Shown here in pieces: positions 1-11,718 of a stretch of DNA of 64,000 nucleotides. The stretch is from Massilia horti. Its GTDB lineage: Bacteria; Pseudomonadota; Gammaproteobacteria; Burkholderiales; Burkholderiaceae_D. Where the stretch lies: the NCBI RefSeq assembly GCF_004614195.1, contig NZ_SPUM01000029.1, forward strand, positions 1 through 64,000, written 5' to 3'. Each line of letters begins with the position of its first letter. The stretch's first letter is position 1. The position numbers were made by a program, and so were the translations under genes. The notes under the pieces are model-generated. The model was not told the DNA's origin. It worked only from the letters and a program-made list of their open reading frames with translations, and did not search any database.

Positions 1-55
1 GCTGCTTCTCTACGCTGCCTTCGCGAACCGCGTGCGCACAGGTGCGCACCCTACG
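1..55. repeat. Palindromic intergenic repeat, copy 1 (partial at window edge)
   Basis: The right half of the recurring element is visible: GAACCGCGTGCGCACAGG followed by TGCGCACCCTACG. It lies just beyond the stop codon of the acetyltransferase gene. The left half is outside the window. Confidence 0.85.
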
Positions 56-611
56 AAGGCTTTGTGTCCCAGTAGCTTTTTAGCAAGCCGTAGAAAACCG
101 TATCGGCAGTCTCGCCGTGGACGATCCAACGCTCCGGCATGTAGCCTTCCTTGCGAAAACCGAGCCGTTCCAGAACCCGGCCGGAAGGCGCATTGCCCGG
201 GTCGATGTCGGCCTCGATCCGGTTCAGGTCCAGGTGCCGGAAGCCGTATTCGAGCAGCACGTGCAGGCTCTCGTACGCATATCCCTTGCCCCAATGACGG
301 CTCCCGAACGCGTAGCCGATGTCGCAGCGCCGGCTCTGCTCAAAAAAGTGATACAGGCTGAGGGTGCCTATCAATTCGCCACTACCAGCCAGGGTGACCA
401 CCAGGCACACGCCGCTGCCGTCGGCATTGCCGGCGCGCCGGCTGGCAATCCATTCGTCGGCCTGCGCCAGCGTGCTCCATGCTTCGTTGCTCCAGTAGCG
501 CACCACTGCGGGATCGGAATAGATGGCGAAGATGGCATCGCGGTCGCGTTCCTCCGGCCAGCGCAGCGCCAGGCGTTCGGTATTGAGCAGGGTCGGTGTC
601 AGGACAGGCAT
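51..611 (-). CDS. GNAT family N-acetyltransferase (RimJ/RimL-like)
   Basis: A 186-residue protein with the layout of the RimJ/RimL branch of GNAT acetyltransferases, which transfer acetyl from acetyl-CoA to an amine. It opens with a typical strand-turn (LNTERLALRWPEERD) and has the acetyl-CoA-binding A motif around residues 95-110 (IGYAFGSRHWGKGYAYES). A late segment of the form NxxSGRVLERLGFRKEGY near residues 140-160 is diagnostic of this branch. The start overlaps the 3' end of the upstream TetR gene by 13 bases on the same strand, so the two are probably co-transcribed. The substrate cannot be told from sequence; small-molecule or ribosomal-protein acetylation are both possible. Confidence 0.9.
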   Translation of the reverse strand: MPVLTPTLLNTERLALRWPEERDRDAIFAIYSDPAVVRYWSNEAWSTLAQADEWIASRRAGNADGSGVCLVVTLAGSGELIGTLSLYHFFEQSRRCDIGYAFGSRHWGKGYAYESLHVLLEYGFRHLDLNRIEADIDPGNAPSGRVLERLGFRKEGYMPERWIVHGETADTVFYGLLKSYWDTKPS

Positions 612-1258
612 GGGTGTTCAGGATGTGACGGTACGTCGGCCGGCAGCATGACCGCCCGCAGTACCATGTTGATGATCAGTTCTTCGGCGGCGTCGAAGTC
701 CTGTGCGGTGAGCTGTTCGCGGCCGAGCACGAGCCGCATCTGGGCCGCGAAGTCGGCGTACGATTGGGTCATGGCCCAGATCGCGAACAGCAGGTGGGTG
801 GCGTCGACCGCCGCGATCTTCCCTTCGGCGATCCAGCGTTCGAACACGTCGATGTCCTTGCGCACCAGCGGCACCACGCGCTTGCTGATCTGCTCTCCGT
901 AGAGCTGCGCGCCGCCCAGCACTTCCATCGCGTAGACGCGCGATGCGAACGGCTGCTCGCGCGAGAAGCGCAGCTTGGCGCGCACGTAATCGCGCAGCAC
1001 GTCGGCCGGCTCGCGCGCGGAATCGGCCAGGCTGGCCATGCGATCGAGCCAGTCGTCGAGCACGCCGTCGAGCACGCGCTGGTAGAGCGCCTGCTTGGTC
1101 GGGAAGTAGTACATCAGGTTCTGTTTCGACAGTCCGGCGTTTTCGGCCACCGTGGCGATCGAGGCCCCTTCGTAGCCGCATTCGGCGAATACGCGCACCG
1201 CTTCGGTCACGATGGCCGCTTCGATCCTGTCGCGGCGCCTTGAGATGATGGTATCCAT
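599..1258 (-). CDS. rutR: TetR family regulator, RutR-like
   Basis: A 219-residue TetR-type repressor. The N-terminal helix-turn-helix spans about residues 10-55 (ATVAENAGLSKQNLMYYFPTK). The ligand-binding part resembles E. coli RutR along its length, including a segment like LLFAIWAMTQSYADFAAQ that matches the RutR FMIWASTQHYADFAVQ region. E. coli RutR responds to uracil and thymine. The gene lies beside a full reductive pyrimidine pathway, which supports the call. The ATG at 1258 is preferred over a longer upstream reading because residues from there match the family and the extra N-terminus is only the other frame of the adjacent MocR gene. It ends overlapping the acetyltransferase gene. 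A candidate operator lies at 2843-2858. Confidence 0.85.
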   Translation of the reverse strand: MDTIISRRRDRIEAAIVTEAVRVFAECGYEGASIATVAENAGLSKQNLMYYFPTKQALYQRVLDGVLDDWLDRMASLADSAREPADVLRDYVRAKLRFSREQPFASRVYAMEVLGGAQLYGEQISKRVVPLVRKDIDVFERWIAEGKIAAVDATHLLFAIWAMTQSYADFAAQMRLVLGREQLTAQDFDAAEELIINMVLRAVMLPADVPSHPEHPCLS

Positions 1259-1265
1259 GTCCCCC

Positions 1266-2720
1266 CTAGTTGATCGATTGCAGGAACGCGACCAGCGGCG
1301 CCTCGGCCGCATACGCGACGTTGAAGCGAAACCAGGTCGATTTCGGCTCGTGCAGCATGAAAAACTCGTTGGGCGCCAGCAGGATGCCGGCCTTGAGCGC
1401 CAGTTCCGCGATCGCGCGGCCGCTCTTGTCGGGGTTGGGCGCACCCGGCCAGCCGGCGCTGACGAACATGCCGCCGCGCGGCGTGGCGATCGGCACCAGG
1501 CCGGCCCTGGCCAGCTGTTCGATCGTGCGCTCGCTGGCGTCCGCCAGCCGGCCGGCGAGGCGCTCGATCATGCGCCGGTAGGGCCGTGCCGAGATCGCGT
1601 GGTACACCGCGCGCTCGTTGACCTCGGACGTGGTCAGCCCGGCCAGCATCTTCACCCGCAGCAGTTCCGGCATCAAGGAGTTCGATGCGCACAGCGAGCC
1701 CACGCGCAGCACGGGCGACAGGGTCTTGGAAAAGCTGCCGACCCGAATCACGCGGCGCAGCCCATCCATCGCGGCCAGCGAGGCCTCGCCGCGTGCGGAC
1801 AACTCGCGGTAGATGTCGTCCTCCACCAGCCAGAAGTCGAACTGCTCGGCCATTGCCAGCAGCCGGTGCGCCTGCGCCTGGGTGAGCGAGGTGCCGAGCG
1901 GGTTTTGCAGCACCGTGTTGACGAACATGAGCTTGGGCTGGGTGGCGGCCACATGAAAGGCGAGCGCGTCGAAGTCCAGGCCGGCGCCGCCACGCGGGAT
2001 GCCGACCGCGGTGCAGCCGTGGTGCCGGATCAGCGCGATCAGGTTGCTGTAGCCGGGGTCCTCGACCAGCACCGTGTCGCCGGGGCGGGTGAGGGTGCGC
2101 AGGATCAGGTCGAACGCGTGGGTGGCGCCGTGGGTGAGCAGCACCTGGTCCGGCGCGACCTGGAACAGCTCGTCGGACAGGGTGGCCGCCAGGTGCTGGC
2201 GCAGCGTCGGATAGCCGAGCGGATGGCCGTAGCCGCGCAGCCGGCTGGCAGGGATCTTCATCGCATGGCGCACGGCGTCCAGGATCGTGGATTCGCCGTA
2301 CCACTCCGGCGGCAGCCAGCCGGCGCCGACAGGCAGCGCGTCGGATTGCCCGGAGTACAGGTCCGGCGTGAGCGCGTCCACCGCCGCATGCGGGGCCGGC
2401 AATGGCGCATGGCGCCGGGCCAGCGGCTCGCTGCGTGCGACAAAGAAACCGGACCCGCGGCGCGACGACAGCAATCCTGATTGCAACAGCCGTTCGTACG
2501 ATTCGACCACCGTGAAGGTCGAAACGCCATTACATTTTGCGAATTGTCGAACCGACGGCATCTTTGTTCCGACGCGCAGTTCGCGCCGGTTTACCATCGC
2601 CGAAATGGCCGCCACGATCTGGTCGACCAGGCCGCCACGCTTGCTGCGGTCGATCGCCAGCACCGGCCATTGCAAATCGCCGCGTGAAGCACTTTCCGCC
2701 GATGCCGTCATCTCGTCCAT
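1266..2720 (-). CDS. MocR-type GntR/aminotransferase fusion regulator
   Basis: A 484-residue MocR-family (PdxR/GabR/TauR type) regulator. An N-terminal GntR winged helix spans about residues 28-95 (KMPSVRQFAKCNGVSTFTVV then a GSGFFV wing). It is joined to a fold-type I aminotransferase domain with the pyridoxal phosphate lysine at about K332 (GSFSKTLSP) and the conserved NPLGTSLT and DPGYSN segments. MocR proteins bind PLP and an amino-acid effector to control nearby genes. It is divergent from a beta-alanine-type transaminase across a 174-base gap, so a beta-amino acid is a reasonable effector guess. The downstream RutR-like gene begins seven bases after its stop, so the two form one transcription unit. 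Confidence 0.9.
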   Translation of the reverse strand: MDEMTASAESASRGDLQWPVLAIDRSKRGGLVDQIVAAISAMVNRRELRVGTKMPSVRQFAKCNGVSTFTVVESYERLLQSGLLSSRRGSGFFVARSEPLARRHAPLPAPHAAVDALTPDLYSGQSDALPVGAGWLPPEWYGESTILDAVRHAMKIPASRLRGYGHPLGYPTLRQHLAATLSDELFQVAPDQVLLTHGATHAFDLILRTLTRPGDTVLVEDPGYSNLIALIRHHGCTAVGIPRGGAGLDFDALAFHVAATQPKLMFVNTVLQNPLGTSLTQAQAHRLLAMAEQFDFWLVEDDIYRELSARGEASLAAMDGLRRVIRVGSFSKTLSPVLRVGSLCASNSLMPELLRVKMLAGLTTSEVNERAVYHAISARPYRRMIERLAGRLADASERTIEQLARAGLVPIATPRGGMFVSAGWPGAPNPDKSGRAIAELALKAGILLAPNEFFMLHEPKSTWFRFNVAYAAEAPLVAFLQSIN

Positions 2721-2842
2721 CCACCGCTCCGTGTGTCGCGTTGCTTGAAAACTGTATAGGTTATGTTTCCAGTACGGTTGGCCAGATTTGCCGGTTGTGT
2801 ATCTGTGCCGGCGTTGTCCTGCTGTCTATTATTGATCATCAT

Positions 2843-2858
2843 TTTGCCAATTGGTAAA
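2843..2858. promoter_or_regulatory. Candidate RutR-like operator
   Basis: A perfect-arm inverted repeat centred at 2850/2851 with arms TTTGCCAA and TTGGTAAA. Compared with the E. coli RutR consensus TTGACCANNTGGTCAA it agrees at most positions and keeps the CCA/TGG core. It lies about 36 bases before the transaminase start codon, in the divergent gap with the regulator operon. Confidence 0.5.
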
Positions 2859-2894
2859 TTTTTTTAAGGCTGCAAAAATGCCTGGGAGAGTCGC

Positions 2895-4226
2895 ATGAAC
2901 GAATCCGGACTGGGTCGCGCGAGGCCCGCGTCGATGTCGTCGTTTTGGATGCCCTTTACCAACAACCGCGACTTCAAGACGCAGCCGCGGCTGCTGGTGT
3001 CAGCCGAGGGGATGTACTACAAGGATGTGGACGGCAACCAGGTGCTCGACGGCACCGCCGGCCTGTGGTGCGTGAACTGCGGCCACGCCCAGCCGAAGAT
3101 CGTTGCCGCGGTCAGCGAGATGGTCGGCACGCTCGACTTTGCGCCGACTTTCCAGATGGGGCACCCGGTGGCGTTCGAGCTGGCCGAGCAGCTGATGGAG
3201 TACACCGGCCACAAATTCGGCCACGTGTTCTACACCAACTCGGGATCGGAGGCGGTCGACACGGCGCTCAAGATGGCGCTGGCCTACCACAAGGCGCGCG
3301 GCGAGGGCGGCCGCACGCGGCTGATCGGGCGCGAGCGCGGTTACCACGGGGTTGGCTTCGGCGGACTGTCGGTGGGCGGCATCGGCCCGAACCGCAAGAG
3401 CTTCGGCCCGCTGCTGCCGGGCACGGATCACCTGCCGCACACGCACAACCTGGCGAAGAATGCGTTCTCCCGCGGCGAGCCGGAGCACGGCATGGAGCTG
3501 GCCGACGAGCTCGAACGGCTGGTCGCGCTGCACGACGCTTCGACCATCGCGGCCGTGATCGTCGAGCCGGTGGCCGGTTCCACCGGCGTGCTGATTCCGC
3601 CCAAGGGATACCTCAATCGCCTGCGCGAGATCTGCACCAAACACGGCATCCTGCTGATTTTCGACGAGGTCATCACCGGCTTCGGCCGCCTGGGCGCGCC
3701 GTTCGCGACCGATTACTTCGGCGTCGAGCCGGACATGATGACGACCGCCAAGGGCATCACCAACGGCACCGTGCCGATGGGCGCCGTGTTCTCCAAAAAG
3801 TTCATCCACGACACGTTCATGGAAGCGCCGCCGGGCATCGAACTGTTCCACGGCTATACCTATTCCGGCCACCCGCTGGCCTGCGCGGCCTCGCTGGCCA
3901 CGCTCCAGGTCTTCAAGGAGCAGCAGGTCCTCGAGAACGCCCGGCGCCTGCAACCATACTGGGAAGACGCGATCCATTCGCTCAAGGGCCTGCCGCACGT
4001 GATCGACCTGCGTTCGATTGGCCTGGTTGCCGGCATCGAGCTCCAGTCGATCCCGGGCAAGCCGGGCGCCCGCGCCTACAACGCGTTCAAGAAGGCGTTC
4101 GCCGATGGTCTCCTGACTCGCGTCACCGGCGACATCATCGCGCTCTCGCCGCCGCTGGTGCTCGAAAAGCAGCACATCGACGAAATGTTCGGCAAGCTCG
4201 CCGCCGTACTCAAGAACCTGGATTAA
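2895..4226 (+). CDS. Beta-alanine:pyruvate (omega-amino acid) aminotransferase
   Basis: A 443-residue class III aminotransferase, the usual length of omega-amino acid:pyruvate transaminases. The PLP lysine is at about K286 (TTAKGITNG), the cofactor-pairing aspartate is in [10 protein letters not shown] near residue 257, and the phosphate-binding segment [14 protein letters not shown] sits near residue 115. It would move the amino group of beta-alanine (or 3-aminoisobutyrate from thymine) to pyruvate, giving malonate or methylmalonate semialdehyde. The next gene, 11 bases downstream, encodes the dehydrogenase that uses that product. The ATG follows a GGGAG-like ribosome site at 2883-2887. Confidence 0.92.
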   Translation: MNESGLGRARPASMSSFWMPFTNNRDFKTQPRLLVSAEGMYYKDVDGNQVLDGTAGLWCVNCGHAQPKIVAAVSEMVGTLDFAPTFQMGHPVAFELAEQLMEYTGHKFGHVFYTNSGSEAVDTALKMALAYHKARGEGGRTRLIGRERGYHGVGFGGLSVGGIGPNRKSFGPLLPGTDHLPHTHNLAKNAFSRGEPEHGMELADELERLVALHDASTIAAVIVEPVAGSTGVLIPPKGYLNRLREICTKHGILLIFDEVITGFGRLGAPFATDYFGVEPDMMTTAKGITNGTVPMGAVFSKKFIHDTFMEAPPGIELFHGYTYSGHPLACAASLATLQVFKEQQVLENARRLQPYWEDAIHSLKGLPHVIDLRSIGLVAGIELQSIPGKPGARAYNAFKKAFADGLLTRVTGDIIALSPPLVLEKQHIDEMFGKLAAVLKNLD

Positions 4227-4237
4227 GAAAGCATCTC

Positions 4238-5743
4238 ATGACTGAACTGGATACCATCATCAGCCATTACATCAATGGCCGCCAGGTGGACACGGCCAGC
4301 GGGCGCCATGCCCCCGTGTTCAACCCGGCGATCGGCGAGCCGTGCGCGAAGGTGGCGCTTGGCACACCTGGCGAGGTCGATGCGGCCGTGGCCGCGGCAC
4401 GCGCCGCCTTTCCCGCCTGGGCCGCCACGCCGCCGCTGGCGCGCGCCCGCGTCCTCTTCAAGTACCTGCAGCTGTGCCAGCGGCACGTGGACGAATTCGC
4501 GGCGATGGTCACGCGCGAGCACGGCAAGACGTTCTCCGACGCACAGGGCGAGGTCGCGCGCGGCATCGAGGTGGTCGAATTCGCCTGTGGCATTCCGCAA
4601 CTGCTCAAGGGCGAATTCACCGACCAGATCGCCCGCGGCATCGACGCCTGGGCGATGCGCCAGCCGCTGGGCGTGGTGGCCGGCATCACGCCGTTCAACT
4701 TCCCGGTGATGGTGCCGATGTGGATGTTCCCGATCGCGCTCGCGTGCGGGAACACCTTCATCCTCAAGCCCTCCGAACGCGACCCGTCCGCGTCGCTGCT
4801 GCATGCCCGGCTGCTCAAGGAAGCCGGCCTGCCGGACGGCGTATTCAACGTGGTCCAGGGCGACAAGGTCGTGGTCGACGCGCTGCTCGACCATCCGCAC
4901 GTCGAGGCGATCAGCTTCGTGGGCTCGACCCCGATCGCGCAGTACATCTACGCACGCGGCAGCGCGTCCGGCAAGCGCGTGCAGGCGCTGGGCGGCGCCA
5001 AGAACCACATGGTGGTGATGCCCGACGCCGACATGAACATGGCGGTGGACGCGCTGATCGGCGCGGCCTACGGCTCGGCGGGCGAGCGCTGCATGGCGAT
5101 CTCGGTGGCGGTGGCGGTGGGTGACGCCGGCGACGCCCTGGTGGAGGCGCTGGCCAAGCGCACCAGCGCCTTGAAGATCGACGACGGCATGGCGCATGGT
5201 GCCGAAATGGGACCGGTGGTGACGAGGGAGGCCAAGCAGCGCATCGAGCGCCTGATCGGCGAGGGCGTGGAGCAGGGCGCGACGCTGGTGGTCGACGGCC
5301 GTGATTACGCGGTGCCGGGGCGCGAGAACGGCTTCTTCGTGGGCGGCACGCTGTTCGACCATGTCCAGCCTTCCATGAGCATCTACAAGGAAGAGATCTT
5401 CGGACCGGTGCTGTGCGTGATGCGCATGCCGGACGTGGGTAGCGCGGTGGAGCTGATCAACGCGAACGAGTACGGCAACGGCGTGGCGCTGTTCACGCGT
5501 GACGGTGGCGTGGCGCGCGAGTTCGTGCGCCAGATCCAGGTTGGCATGGTGGGAGTGAACGTGCCGCTGCCGGTGCCGATGGCGTTCAACAGCTTTGGCG
5601 GCTGGAAGCGCAGCCTGTTCGGCGACCACCACGCCTACGGGCCGGAGGGTGTGCGGTTCTACACCCGGCACAAGGCGGTGATGCAGCGCTGGCCGAACAC
5701 TGCCAGCACGGGGCCGGAATTCGCGTTCCCGCAGATGAAATAA
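4238..5743 (+). CDS. mmsA: CoA-acylating methylmalonate-semialdehyde dehydrogenase
   Basis: A 501-residue aldehyde dehydrogenase of the MmsA branch. The catalytic cysteine is at about C285 in the branch signature [11 protein letters not shown]; the cofactor-binding [15 protein letters not shown] stretch is at about 151-165. MmsA enzymes convert malonate or methylmalonate semialdehyde to acetyl- or propionyl-CoA with NAD and CoA. Placed directly after the transaminase, this is the last step of uracil/thymine degradation here, although the same enzyme family also serves valine and inositol catabolism. The ATG at 4238 was chosen because the longer open frame upstream is a shadow of the transaminase gene. 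Confidence 0.92.
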   Translation: MTELDTIISHYINGRQVDTASGRHAPVFNPAIGEPCAKVALGTPGEVDAAVAAARAAFPAWAATPPLARARVLFKYLQLCQRHVDEFAAMVTREHGKTFSDAQGEVARGIEVVEFACGIPQLLKGEFTDQIARGIDAWAMRQPLGVVAGITPFNFPVMVPMWMFPIALACGNTFILKPSERDPSASLLHARLLKEAGLPDGVFNVVQGDKVVVDALLDHPHVEAISFVGSTPIAQYIYARGSASGKRVQALGGAKNHMVVMPDADMNMAVDALIGAAYGSAGERCMAISVAVAVGDAGDALVEALAKRTSALKIDDGMAHGAEMGPVVTREAKQRIERLIGEGVEQGATLVVDGRDYAVPGRENGFFVGGTLFDHVQPSMSIYKEEIFGPVLCVMRMPDVGSAVELINANEYGNGVALFTRDGGVAREFVRQIQVGMVGVNVPLPVPMAFNSFGGWKRSLFGDHHAYGPEGVRFYTRHKAVMQRWPNTASTGPEFAFPQMK

Positions 5744-5744
5744 A

Positions 5745-5824
5745 CGTAGGGTGCGCACCTGTGCGCACGCGGACGCTGGCGGTCACGCAACGTAACCGCG
5801 TGCGCACTTCGTGCACACCCTACG
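5745..5824. repeat. Palindromic intergenic repeat, copy 2
   Basis: Inverted arms beginning CGTAGGGTGCGCACCTGTGC and ending GTGCACACCCTACG enclose a short divergent centre. It starts two bases after the mmsA stop and fills most of the gap before preT. Confidence 0.9.
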
Positions 5825-5867
5825 AAAAGCAGCACCCGATGTCATCGTTAGAACAAAAGGGATGTCC

Positions 5868-7244
5868 ATGATCGAATCACTCAAGCACCTGCCGCCGGCT
5901 GCGGATTCGCACGACGCGCTGGCCAGCCAGTTCACCGACCTTGCGCCGCCGCTGTCTGCCCGCCAGGCCGCCGTCGAAGCCGCGCGCTGCCTGTACTGCT
6001 ACGACGCGCCATGCATGCGCGCCTGCCCGACCGGCATTGACGTTGCCAGCTTCATCCGCAACATCCACGACCAGAACATCAACGGCGCGGCCTACAACAT
6101 CCTCAAGCAGAACATCTTCGGCGGCAGCTGCGCGCGCGTGTGCCCGACCGAGATCCTGTGCGAGAGCGCCTGCGTGCGCAACCACGACGCTGAACGCGAG
6201 CCGGTCAAGATCGGCCTGCTGCAGCGGCACGCGCTGGACAACGCGCACTTTGCCGGCCATCCGTTCGAACGCGCTCCCGCCACCGGCAAGACCATCGCCG
6301 TGGTCGGCGCCGGTCCGGCTGCCCTGTCGTGCGCACACCGGCTGGCCATGCTCGGCAACGACGTGGTGGTCTACGAGGCGCGCGAAAAAGCGGGCGGCCT
6401 GAACGAATACGGCATTGCCAAGTACAAGCTGCCGGGCGACTTTGCGCAGGCCGAAGTGGAGTTCCTGCTGTCGATCGGCGGCATCGAGATCCGATACGGC
6501 CACGAACTGGGCAAAAACCTGTTACTGCAGGACCTGCACACCCAGTACGACGCGGTGTTCCTGGGCCTCGGCCTTTCCACCAGCCGCCAGCTCGGCCTGA
6601 CGGGCGAGGACGCACCTGGCCTGATGGCGGCGATCGACTACATCGCTGCGCTGCGCCAGGCCAGCGACCTGTCCGCGCTGCCGGTGCCGCGCCGCGCCGT
6701 GGTGATCGGCGCCGGCAATACGGCGATCGACATGGCGGTGCAGATCAAGCGCCTGGGCGCCGAGGAGGTGACGCTGGTCTACCGCCGAGGTTTCGACTCG
6801 ATGAGCGCGACCGATCACGAGATCGAAATCGCCAAGCGCAATTTCGTCCGCATCCGCACCTGGGCCGCGCCGCTCGAAGTGCTGCTGGACGCTGACGGCA
6901 GCGTGCGCGGTATGCGCTTTGAGCAGACCCGGATGAACGAGGGGCGCCTGGAGCGCACCGGTGGCATCATCGAGATCGCGGCTGACGCGGTGTTCAAGGC
7001 GATCGGCCAAAGCATGGCGCCCGACGCGCTGTCCGAGCCGCTCGGCCATGAGTTCTCGCGCGAGGGCGGAAAGATCTGGGTCGACGCTAACTTCCGCACC
7101 GCCGTGCCCGGCGTGTACGCCGGCGGCGACTGCGTGGCGCCCGGCCAGGACCTGACGGTGCAGGCGGTCCAGCACGGCAAGCTGGCAGCAATCGCGATCC
7201 ACAACGACATCCAATCCAAGACGGAGGCAGCATGGCCGACCTGA
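5868..7244 (+). CDS. preT: NAD-dependent dihydropyrimidine dehydrogenase subunit PreT
   Basis: A 458-residue glutamate-synthase-small-subunit-like flavoprotein. Two N-terminal cysteine clusters (about C41, C44, C49, C53 and C88, C92, C98, C102) would hold [4Fe-4S] clusters. They are followed by an FAD motif (VVGAGPAALS, near residue 146) and an NAD(P) motif (VVIGAGNTAIDMA). With PreA it reduces uracil and thymine to the 5,6-dihydro form, passing electrons from NAD(P)H through FAD and Fe-S centres. The ATG at 5868 has an AAAAGG ribosome site seven bases away; the in-frame ATG at 5862 is too close to it. The stop overlaps the preA start by 13 bases, indicating translational coupling. Confidence 0.93.
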   Translation: MIESLKHLPPAADSHDALASQFTDLAPPLSARQAAVEAARCLYCYDAPCMRACPTGIDVASFIRNIHDQNINGAAYNILKQNIFGGSCARVCPTEILCESACVRNHDAEREPVKIGLLQRHALDNAHFAGHPFERAPATGKTIAVVGAGPAALSCAHRLAMLGNDVVVYEAREKAGGLNEYGIAKYKLPGDFAQAEVEFLLSIGGIEIRYGHELGKNLLLQDLHTQYDAVFLGLGLSTSRQLGLTGEDAPGLMAAIDYIAALRQASDLSALPVPRRAVVIGAGNTAIDMAVQIKRLGAEEVTLVYRRGFDSMSATDHEIEIAKRNFVRIRTWAAPLEVLLDADGSVRGMRFEQTRMNEGRLERTGGIIEIAADAVFKAIGQSMAPDALSEPLGHEFSREGGKIWVDANFRTAVPGVYAGGDCVAPGQDLTVQAVQHGKLAAIAIHNDIQSKTEAAWPT

Positions 7245-8509
7245 GCATCGAATTTTGCGGCATCAAGTCGCCCAACCCGTTCTGGCTCGCCTCCGCGCCG
7301 CCGACCGACAAAGCCTACAACGTGGTGCGCGCGTTCGAGGCGGGGTGGGGCGGCGTGGTGTGGAAAACGCTGGGCGAAGACCCGCCCGCGGTCAACGTGT
7401 CGTCGCGCTACTCCGCGATCTACGGCAAGAACCGCGAAGTCATCGGCTTTAACAACATCGAGCTGATCACCGACCGCCTGCTGGACGTAAACCTGCGCGA
7501 GATCACCCAGGTCAAGAAGGACTGGCCGGACCGAGCGCTGATCGTGTCGCTGATGCTGCCGTGCGAGGAAGCGCCGTGGGCGGCGATCCTGCCGCTGATC
7601 GAAGCCACCGGCGCGGACGGGATTGAACTGAACTTCGGCTGCCCGCACGGCATGCCCGAACGCGGCATGGGCGCGGCGGTGGGGCAGGTGCCCGATTACG
7701 TCGAAATGGTCACGCGCTGGTGCAAGAAGCACACCCGGCTGCCGGTGATCGTCAAGCTCACCCCGAACATCACCGACGTCCGCGCTCCGGCACGCGCCGC
7801 GCTTGCCGGCGGAGCGGACGCGGTCTCGCTGATCAACACCGTCAACTCGATCACGCACCTTGACCTGGACCGCATGGTCGCGTTCCCGGCGGTCGGCAAC
7901 GCCAGCACCCACGGCGGCTACTGCGGCGCGGCGGTCAAGCCGATTGCGCTGAACATGGTGGCCGAAATCGCACGCGACCCGGCCACGCGCAACCTGCCGA
8001 TCTCCGGCATCGGCGGCATCGGCAACTGGCGCGACGCCGCCGAGTTCATCGCGCTGGGCGCCGGCTCGGTGCAGGTGTGCACGGCCGCGATGCTGCACGG
8101 GTTCCGGATCGTCGAGGAGATGAAGGACGGGCTGTCGCGCTGGATGGACGAAAAGGGCTACCGCAGCATAGCCGACTTCACGCGCAAGGCGGTGCCGAAC
8201 ACCACTGATTGGAAGTACCTGGACATGAACTACCAGGTGATCGCGCAGATCGACCAGGACAAGTGCATCAAGTGTGGCAAATGCTACGTGGCGTGCGAGG
8301 ACACGTCGCACCAGGCGATTGCGCAGATCGTCGGCGAGAAGGACAGCCGGACCTATGAGGTGATCCGTGACGAATGCGTGGGCTGCAACCTGTGCGAGAT
8401 CACCTGCCCGGTCGAGGGATGCATCACCATGGTGCCGCAGGAGACGGGTAAGGAATACATGAACTGGACGCAGGATCCGCGTAATCCGCGGGCGGAGGGT
8501 GTCCGTTAG
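7232..8509 (+). CDS. preA: NAD-dependent dihydropyrimidine dehydrogenase subunit PreA
   Basis: A 425-residue catalytic subunit. The FMN-binding TIM barrel of the dihydroorotate dehydrogenase family includes the substrate loop cysteine in FGCPHGMPERGMG. A C-terminal ferredoxin-like segment has two cysteine sets (CIKCGKCYVAC and CVGCNLCEITCP) for [4Fe-4S] clusters. This is the architecture of E. coli PreA, homologous to the C-terminal part of mammalian DPD. A GGAGG site lies just before the start, within the end of preT. It performs the first step of the reductive pyrimidine pathway encoded here. Confidence 0.94.
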   Translation: MADLSIEFCGIKSPNPFWLASAPPTDKAYNVVRAFEAGWGGVVWKTLGEDPPAVNVSSRYSAIYGKNREVIGFNNIELITDRLLDVNLREITQVKKDWPDRALIVSLMLPCEEAPWAAILPLIEATGADGIELNFGCPHGMPERGMGAAVGQVPDYVEMVTRWCKKHTRLPVIVKLTPNITDVRAPARAALAGGADAVSLINTVNSITHLDLDRMVAFPAVGNASTHGGYCGAAVKPIALNMVAEIARDPATRNLPISGIGGIGNWRDAAEFIALGAGSVQVCTAAMLHGFRIVEEMKDGLSRWMDEKGYRSIADFTRKAVPNTTDWKYLDMNYQVIAQIDQDKCIKCGKCYVACEDTSHQAIAQIVGEKDSRTYEVIRDECVGCNLCEITCPVEGCITMVPQETGKEYMNWTQDPRNPRAEGVR

Positions 8510-8515
8510 CGCCGA

Positions 8516-8590
8516 CCGCGTGCGCAGCAAAGCTGCACACCCTACAACAGCAATTGCGTCGTAGGGTGCGCACCCGTGCGCACGCGGACG
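8516..8590. repeat. Palindromic intergenic repeat, copy 3 (inverted order)
   Basis: The two arms occur in the opposite order to most copies: GACCGCGTGCGCAGC...CACCCTAC first, then CGTAGGGTGCGCACCCGTGC with CGCACGCGGACG. It begins seven bases after the preA stop. Confidence 0.85.
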
Positions 8591-8698
8591 TGTGAACCGC
8601 CTGGAACGTATCCGTCTACCGAAAACCCACGCAAATCATGCCCCACGTACAGACGTTTGCGCTAAACTGCCTTGCATCCTTTCAACCAGAAGGAGAGT

Positions 8699-11603
<2,905 letters not shown>

Positions 11604-11607
11604 ACAT

Positions 11608-11688
11608 CGTAGGGTGCGCACCTGTGCGCACGCGGTCACCGTTCGCACAGAGCCAGCGTCCGCGTGCGCACGGGGTGCGCACCCTACG
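11608..11688. repeat. Palindromic intergenic repeat, copy 4
   Basis: Nearly perfect inverted arms (CGTAGGGTGCGCAC...GTGCGCACCCTACG) separated by about 25 bases, starting five bases after the hydA stop and ending 30 bases before the next start codon. Confidence 0.92.
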
Positions 11689-11718
11689 CCACAACACGAT
11701 CACCACGAGGGAAAGAAC

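Noticed and set aside
2945-4237. In-frame extension upstream of mmsA through the transaminase gene
   Set aside because: The extension translates to an arginine/glycine/alanine-rich shadow of the transaminase; MmsA homology begins at 4238.
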